17,558 bases of DNA from JANMEX01 sp041751995. GTDB lineage: Bacteria; Pseudomonadota; Alphaproteobacteria; Rhizobiales; Rhizobiaceae. The first letter of the stretch is position 1. The number at the start of each line of letters is the position of its first letter. The DNA lies in the NCBI GenBank assembly GCA_041751995.1, contig JBGSHY010000028.1, forward strand, positions 1 to 17,558, in the 5' to 3' direction. The position numbers and the translations under genes were made by a program. The notes under the pieces are model-generated. The model was not told the DNA's origin and searched no databases. It saw only the letters and a list, made by a program, of their open reading frames with translations. Positions 14,343-17,558 of the stretch are shown here, piece by piece.

Positions 14343-15129
14343 GCCAGTCCTCTTCTTTGACTCAGGCATCGGCGGTCTCTCCGTGCTGCGCGAGGCCCGC
14401 ATCCTGTTGCCGGACCGGCGCTTCATATATGTTGCCGATGACGCCGGTTTTCCCTATGGCCGCTGGGAAGAATCAGCGTTGAAGGCACGCATCGTCTCGC
14501 TGTTTGAAGGCTTCCTTGCCGAACATGATCCGGTGTTGTGCCTGATCGCCTGCAACACCGCGTCCACCATCGTCATGGACGAATTGCGCGCCGCGTTCCC
14601 GCATGTGCCGTTCGTCGGCACAGTCCCCGCCGTCAAGCCCGCAGCCGAGCGCACCCGCTCCGGCCTCGTCTCGGTCCTTGCCACCCCTGGCACGGTCAAA
14701 CGCCAGTACACGCGCGACCTCATCGGCAAATATGCTGCCAAATGCCACGTCCGCCTCGTCGGCTCGGAAAATCTCGCAGGGCTTGCCGAGACCTACATGC
14801 GCGAAGGCTTTGTCGATGAAGAAGCCGTCCGCCGCGAAATCGCCCCCTGTTTCATCGAAAAGGACGGCCGCTTCACCGACATCGTTGTCCTCGCCTGCAC
14901 CCACTACCCCTTCCTCGTCAACCGCATGCGCAAGACCGCGCCCTGGCCGGTAGACTGGATCGACCCGGCGGAGGCGATTGCAAGGCGGGCGCTGACGGTG
15001 TTGGAGCAGATCGCGCCGATACCGCATGGAACCGAGCCGATATTGGAGGATGACGTGGCGGTTTTTACGTCCGGCAGGGCCGACTTTGCGCTGCGGCGGC
15101 TGATGGGTGGGTTTGGGCTGAGAGGATGA
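14332..15129 (+). CDS. murI: Glutamate racemase
   Basis: Interconverts L- and D-glutamate, supplying D-glutamate for peptidoglycan. The 265 residues match the family length. The motif VLFFDSGIGGLSVLRE (6-21) carries the conserved Asp10, and the two catalytic cysteines are intact: Cys74 in LIACNTAST and Cys189 in LACTHYPF. YVADDAGFPYGR (33-44) corresponds to the usual DxxxxPYG region. The chosen ATG lies inside the 3' end of trmJ (11-base overlap, different frame), giving the family N-terminus and implying coupled translation. The higBA operators begin three bases after the stop. The last part of the gene (from about 14970) uses a plainer GC-rich codon style than the middle; the significance is unclear. 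Confidence 0.97.
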   Translation: MHNKPVLFFDSGIGGLSVLREARILLPDRRFIYVADDAGFPYGRWEESALKARIVSLFEGFLAEHDPVLCLIACNTASTIVMDELRAAFPHVPFVGTVPAVKPAAERTRSGLVSVLATPGTVKRQYTRDLIGKYAAKCHVRLVGSENLAGLAETYMREGFVDEEAVRREIAPCFIEKDGRFTDIVVLACTHYPFLVNRMRKTAPWPVDWIDPAEAIARRALTVLEQIAPIPHGTEPILEDDVAVFTSGRADFALRRLMGGFGLRG

Positions 15130-15131
15130 TG

Positions 15132-15167
15132 TATAACGTCTTGCGTTATATAACGTCTTGCGTTATA
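15132..15167. promoter_or_regulatory. Two overlapping palindromic operators of higBA (17-bp tandem repeat)
   Basis: The 17-base unit TATAACGTCTTGCGTTA occurs twice without a gap (15132-15148 and 15149-15165) and is followed by TA. Each copy forms the palindrome TATAACG-TCTTG-CGTTATA (15132-15150 and 15149-15167), the two sharing bases 15149-15150. This is the expected layout for an autoregulated toxin-antitoxin promoter bound by the HigA helix-turn-helix protein. The sites cover both promoter elements described for higB. Confidence 0.85.
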
Positions 15168-15169
15168 AA
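15141..15169 (+). promoter_or_regulatory. higBA promoter, apparently leaderless
   Basis: TTGCGT (15141-15146), a 17-base spacer and TATAAA (15164-15169) make a good sigma-70 pair. The -35 lies in the first palindrome and the -10 at the edge of the second. Only five bases separate the -10 from the higB ATG at 15175, so transcription should start at or beside the start codon, consistent with no Shine-Dalgarno there. Confidence 0.65.
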
Positions 15170-15174
15170 GCTCC

Positions 15175-15459
15175 ATGATCCGAAGTTTCAACGACAGGGA
15201 AACTGAACTTGTCTGGAACGGTGTGCGAAGCCGGAAGCTTCCATCGGACATTCAGGCCATTGCGTTGCGGAAACTGCGTTTGATCAATCAGGCAATTGTC
15301 TTGAACGATCTGAAAATACCGCCCGGCAATCGCCTGGAGCTGTTGAAAGGCAACCGCTCCGGGCAACACAGCATTCGTATAAATGATCAGTGGCGGATTT
15401 GCTTTATTTGGAATGATGGAGGACCAGACCGTGTCGAAATTGTCGATTATCACTGGTGA
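15175..15459 (+). CDS. higB: HigB-type toxin, RelE/ParE superfamily
   Basis: A 94-residue member of the HigB (plasmid maintenance killer) group of RelE-fold, ribosome-dependent mRNA interferases. The start MIRSFNDRETELVW, the central helices RKLRLINQAIVLNDLKIPPGNRLELLKGNR (32-61) and the end QHSIRINDQWRICFIWNDGGPDRVEIVDYHW match the family, with Arg74 in the conserved NDQWRI strand. The toxin precedes the antitoxin, the order typical of higBA, and its last 29 bases overlap higA. No ribosome site precedes the ATG; the promoter position suggests a leaderless message. Base composition is visibly more balanced than in murI, suggesting acquisition as a module. Whether it is active cannot be judged from sequence. 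Confidence 0.92.
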   Translation: MIRSFNDRETELVWNGVRSRKLPSDIQAIALRKLRLINQAIVLNDLKIPPGNRLELLKGNRSGQHSIRINDQWRICFIWNDGGPDRVEIVDYHW

Positions 15460-15751
15460 AGCCGATCTGCTTCCCAACCCACACCCTGGCGAAATCCTGC
15501 TGGAGGAATTCCTCAAGCCGATGGACCTTAGCCAGAACGGCCTCGCCAACGCTGTCAAAGTCCCGCCGCGCAGGATCAATGAAATTGTCCTCGGCAAGCG
15601 TTCGGTGACAGCTGACACGGATTTGCGGCTGACACGCTATTTCGGCTTGAGCGAAGGGTTTTTCCTCGGTCTTCAGGCTGACCATGATCTGATGGCGCGC
15701 AAGCGGGCAATTGGCGGTGAGCTGAATGCGATTGTGCCGAGGGCAGCGTAA
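15431..15751 (+). CDS. higA: HigA-type antitoxin, XRE-family DNA-binding protein
   Basis: A 106-residue antitoxin and autorepressor. After a short N-terminal arm come HPGEILLEEFLKPMDLSQNGLANAVKVPPRRINEIVLGKRSVTADTDLRLTRYF (18-71), the HigA helix-turn-helix in which VPPRRINEIVLGKR is the recognition region, then FFLGLQADHDLMARKR, the usual C-terminal helix. Start choice: the frame is open upstream, but GGAGGA (15418-15423) stands seven bases before the GTG at 15431, a strong ribosome site, while the ATGs at 15413 and 15416 lack one. The gene therefore begins inside higB. It should bind the paired palindromes at 15132-15167. Gene end and Lrp gene end are 12 bases apart, convergent. Confidence 0.92.
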   Translation: MSKLSIITGEADLLPNPHPGEILLEEFLKPMDLSQNGLANAVKVPPRRINEIVLGKRSVTADTDLRLTRYFGLSEGFFLGLQADHDLMARKRAIGGELNAIVPRAA

Positions 15752-15763
15752 AGGGCGTCCAAA

Positions 15764-16228
15764 TTACCCCACATACCCAACCGGCACGGCCGTGGTCGCC
15801 TTCAGCGTCTCCATCGAAATATATGCCGAGATGCCCGAAAACTCGAGTTTCTTGACCAGCCGCTTGTAGATCACATCATAGGTTTCGACGTCCGGCACGG
15901 CGATTTTCAATATGTAGTCGATGTCGCCGGTCAGGCGGTGGGCTTCCTGGATTTCGGGAATGTCGGCAAGCAGGCGCACGAAGGGTTCGTGCCAGTCTGA
16001 AGAATGGCGCGAGTTGCGCAGGGCGACGAACACCGTGGTGCCGACGCGCATTTTCGCGCGGTTGAGCAGCGCCACGCGCGCCTGTATGTAACCTTCGTCC
16101 TCCAGCCGCTTGATGCGCCGTGCGCAGGCGGAGAGCGAAAGGTTCACCCGCTCGGCCAGTTCCGCCACCGCAACGTCGGCATTGGCCTGCAGAAACTCCA
16201 GAATCGCCCGGTCGCGCTCGTCAAGCAT
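15764..16228 (-). CDS. Lrp/AsnC-family transcriptional regulator
   Basis: A 154-residue feast/famine regulator. The N-terminal winged helix-turn-helix is MLDERDRAILEFLQANADVAVAELAERVNLSLSACARRIKRLEDEGYIQ (1-49), where LSACARRIKRLEDEGYI is the family signature. The C-terminal RAM ligand-binding domain runs from about 62 to 145 and includes HRLTGDIDYILKIAVPDVETYD. These proteins bind amino acids and form octamers or dimers on DNA. GAGG at 16234-16237, five bases before the ATG, supports the start. It is divergent from an amino acid racemase gene across 150 bases that hold palindromes, so it probably controls that gene and itself. The specific ligand is unknown. Confidence 0.95.
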   Translation of the reverse strand: MLDERDRAILEFLQANADVAVAELAERVNLSLSACARRIKRLEDEGYIQARVALLNRAKMRVGTTVFVALRNSRHSSDWHEPFVRLLADIPEIQEAHRLTGDIDYILKIAVPDVETYDVIYKRLVKKLEFSGISAYISMETLKATTAVPVGYVG

Positions 16229-16249
16229 GTTCGCCTCATTTGCCTTTGG

Positions 16250-16308
16250 CGCGAAATATTCGCGTAAATTCTGATTTAGTCGCTATGTTAATAGCGTAAA
16301 ATTATAAT
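16250..16308. promoter_or_regulatory. Lrp-racemase divergent control region: two palindromes and a -10 element
   Basis: CGCGAA-ATA-TTCGCG (16250-16264) is a perfect 15-base palindrome, the size of sites bound by Lrp/AsnC dimers, lying just upstream of the regulator's ribosome site. CGCTAT-GTTA-ATAGCG (16281-16296) is a second perfect inverted repeat. TATAAT (16303-16308) is a consensus -10 for the racemase gene, though no clear -35 is seen at the right distance. The tract is AT-rich compared with its surroundings. Confidence 0.5.
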
Positions 16309-16378
16309 CCTGAACACCAGAAACGCGAACAATCGCCACACCGCCGATCCTATTGTCTGCCCAACTCAGGAGGCAAAA

Positions 16379-17071
16379 ATGAAGTGCATTGGTCTGATTG
16401 GCGGGATGAGCTGGGAGAGCACGGCGGTATATTACAGCGGCATCAACAAGGCGGTGCGCGACCGGCTCGGCGGGCTGCATTCGGGCCACATCCTGATGGA
16501 ATCGCTGGATTTTGAAAGCATCGTTGCCCTGCAGAAGGCCGGCCAGTGGGACGCCGCCGCAGATGTGCTGGGCACGTCAGCCAAGCATCTGTCGGCGGGC
16601 GGCGCGGATTGCGTACTCATTTGCACCAACACAATGCACATCATCGCCGATCAGGTGCGCGAAAACTCACCGGCGAAACTGATCGACATCATTGACGAGA
16701 CGGGCCAGGCGCTTCGCAAGGCCGGCGCCAGCAGGCCGCTGCTGCTTGCCACCCGCTATTCGATGGAGCATGGCTTTTATCATCAGCGGATGATGGAGCT
16801 TCACGGAATCGACCTCATCGTCCCCGATGCCGCCGGTCGCGATGCAATGCATGCCATCATCTTCGAGGAACTCTGCTGTGGCGTGGTCCGCGATGAATCC
16901 CGCCAGATCGTCGCCGACATCATCGAGCAGGGCAAGGCTCAAGGCGCCGACAGCGTTATTCTCGGCTGCACCGAGATTTGCCTGTTGATCGGCCAGGACG
17001 ATACGGACTTGCCCGTGTTCGACTCCACTGCGATCCACGTCGCCGCCGCCGTGGATTTCGCGCTGAACTAG
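16379..17071 (+). CDS. Aspartate/glutamate racemase family protein, YgeA/RacX-like amino acid racemase
   Basis: A 230-residue cofactor-independent racemase. MKCIGLIGGMSWESTAVYY (1-19) is the N-terminal family motif, LICTNTMHIIADQV (80-93) contains Cys82 and Thr83 at the first catalytic position, and LGCTEICLLI (195-204) supplies Cys197. The Thr83/Cys197 arrangement, as in E. coli YgeA, points to a broad-specificity racemase of the RacX/YgeA group rather than strict aspartate racemase. AGGAGG at 16368-16373, five bases before the ATG, is an excellent ribosome site. It is divergent from an Lrp/AsnC regulator, which suggests control by amino acid levels, and convergent with the flavin monooxygenase nine bases away. 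It is a different family branch from MurI in the same window. Confidence 0.92.
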   Translation: MKCIGLIGGMSWESTAVYYSGINKAVRDRLGGLHSGHILMESLDFESIVALQKAGQWDAAADVLGTSAKHLSAGGADCVLICTNTMHIIADQVRENSPAKLIDIIDETGQALRKAGASRPLLLATRYSMEHGFYHQRMMELHGIDLIVPDAAGRDAMHAIIFEELCCGVVRDESRQIVADIIEQGKAQGADSVILGCTEICLLIGQDDTDLPVFDSTAIHVAAAVDFALN

Positions 17072-17080
17072 GCGCGATAT

Positions 17081-17558
17081 TCAGTTCGGCTTGCCCAGCG
17101 CCCGGTCGATCTGTTCCTTGACCTTCGTGCCAAACAGCTCGATCGCCTTCAGCGTTTTCGCATGGGGCAGGGCGCCCATGTCGATCTGCATCAGGAAGCG
17201 GTCGTTCTGGAAATATTCGTGTTCGGCCAAAATCTTCTCGGCCACCTCGTTCGGGCTGCCGACCAGCAGCGCGCCGCGCGGTGAGCGGCCCGCCTCATAT
17301 TGCCCGCGTGTCACCGGCCCCCAGCCGCGCTCGCGTCCGATCCGACCGAACATCTCGGCGTAGGGCGGGAAGTAAGTGTCGGCAGCGTCGGTTGAATCCT
17401 CGGCAATGAAACCATGCGAATTGATGCTGACCTTCAACTCGTCCAAAGAATGCCCGGCCTTTATGCCCGCCTCGCGGTACAGCTCGACCAGTGGCGCAAA
17501 CCGGTGCGGCTCGCCGCCGATGATGGCCACCGCCAGCGGCAGGCCGAGCGTTCCTGCC
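17081..17558 (-). CDS. LLM-class flavin-dependent oxidoreductase, 5' truncated
   Basis: The last 158 residues of a luciferase-like monooxygenase; the frame is open to the window edge, where it reads AGTLGLPLAVAIIGGEP, so the start lies outside. Visible family features are the GLPLAVAIIGG strand, RFAPLVELYREAGIKAGH helix, KVSINSHGFIAEDSTDAADTYFPPY, RGALLVGSPNEVAEKILAEHEYF (the cofactor-side segment common to LLM enzymes) and RFLMQIDMGALPHAKTLKAIELFGTKVKEQI at the end. These enzymes use reduced FMN or F420 and oxygen on varied substrates; the substrate is not evident. It converges on the racemase gene with only nine bases between stops and no visible terminator. Confidence 0.9.
   Translation of the reverse strand, partial: AGTLGLPLAVAIIGGEPHRFAPLVELYREAGIKAGHSLDELKVSINSHGFIAEDSTDAADTYFPPYAEMFGRIGRERGWGPVTRGQYEAGRSPRGALLVGSPNEVAEKILAEHEYFQNDRFLMQIDMGALPHAKTLKAIELFGTKVKEQIDRALGKPN

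Noticed and set aside
13452..14426. Open frame of 324 codons on the minus strand opposite trmJ and murI
   Set aside because: It spans two well-identified plus-strand genes and their overlap and shows no domain.
15132..15165. Tandem repeat considered as a CRISPR remnant or attachment site
   Set aside because: There are two units only, no spacers, each is a perfect palindrome and they overlap a promoter; the operator explanation is far better.
1..17558. tRNA, rRNA, riboswitch, transposon ends or phage genes
   Set aside because: All gaps between genes were read; none shows a cloverleaf, known riboswitch core, transposase or terminal inverted repeats.

Overview
The window is an ordinary chromosomal segment of an alphaproteobacterium, most likely Hyphomicrobiales (Rhizobiales), in the Phyllobacteriaceae/Rhizobiaceae neighbourhood. 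This is inferred from the recA, alaS and icd cluster, the high-GC codon use, the dimeric eukaryote-like NADP isocitrate dehydrogenase and a GAAC-N7-GAAC type SOS box near recA. No taxonomic search could be run. Genes are dense on both strands, and there are no rRNA or tRNA genes, insertion sequences or CRISPR arrays.

Layout. 1-492 (+): C-terminal part of an OmpA-family lipoprotein-like protein, closed by a perfect-palindrome terminator that lies inside the 3' end of the next, convergent gene. 3334-514 (-): three-gene operon of a BadF/NAGK-type sugar kinase, pseudouridine kinase (psuK) and pseudouridine-5'-phosphate glycosidase (psuG). 3335-3634: divergent control region with a good SOS-box candidate. 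3635-4773 (+): recA and its terminator. 4899-7547 (+): alaS. 8508-7544 (-): a small single-pass membrane protein coupled to a DedA/VTT membrane protein. 10389-8717 (-): icd, translationally coupled to a GNAT acetyltransferase. 13020-10503 (-): cyanide-insensitive type bd oxidase cydA-cydB plus a 36-codon DUF2474 gene directly behind cydB. 13418-13113 (-): TfoX N-terminal domain protein. 13485-15129 (+): TrmJ-like tRNA methyltransferase overlapping glutamate racemase murI. 15132-15751 (+): a compact higB-higA toxin-antitoxin module with two overlapping palindromic operators and an apparently leaderless promoter. 16228-15764 (-) and 16379-17071 (+): divergent Lrp/AsnC regulator and YgeA-like amino acid racemase. 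17558-17081 (-): C-terminal part of a luciferase-like flavin monooxygenase.

How the genes work together. Most are housekeeping: SOS recombination, tRNA charging and modification, NADPH supply, respiration and D-glutamate for peptidoglycan. Accessory content is limited to the pseudouridine/sugar-kinase operon, the higBA module and the Lrp-racemase-monooxygenase group. I found no clearly undescribed multi-gene system. The items most worth a second look are the amino-sugar-type kinase fused to pseudouridine catabolism by a stop-start overlap, the operator-promoter architecture of higBA, the tiny third gene of the oxidase operon, and the small membrane protein paired with DedA.
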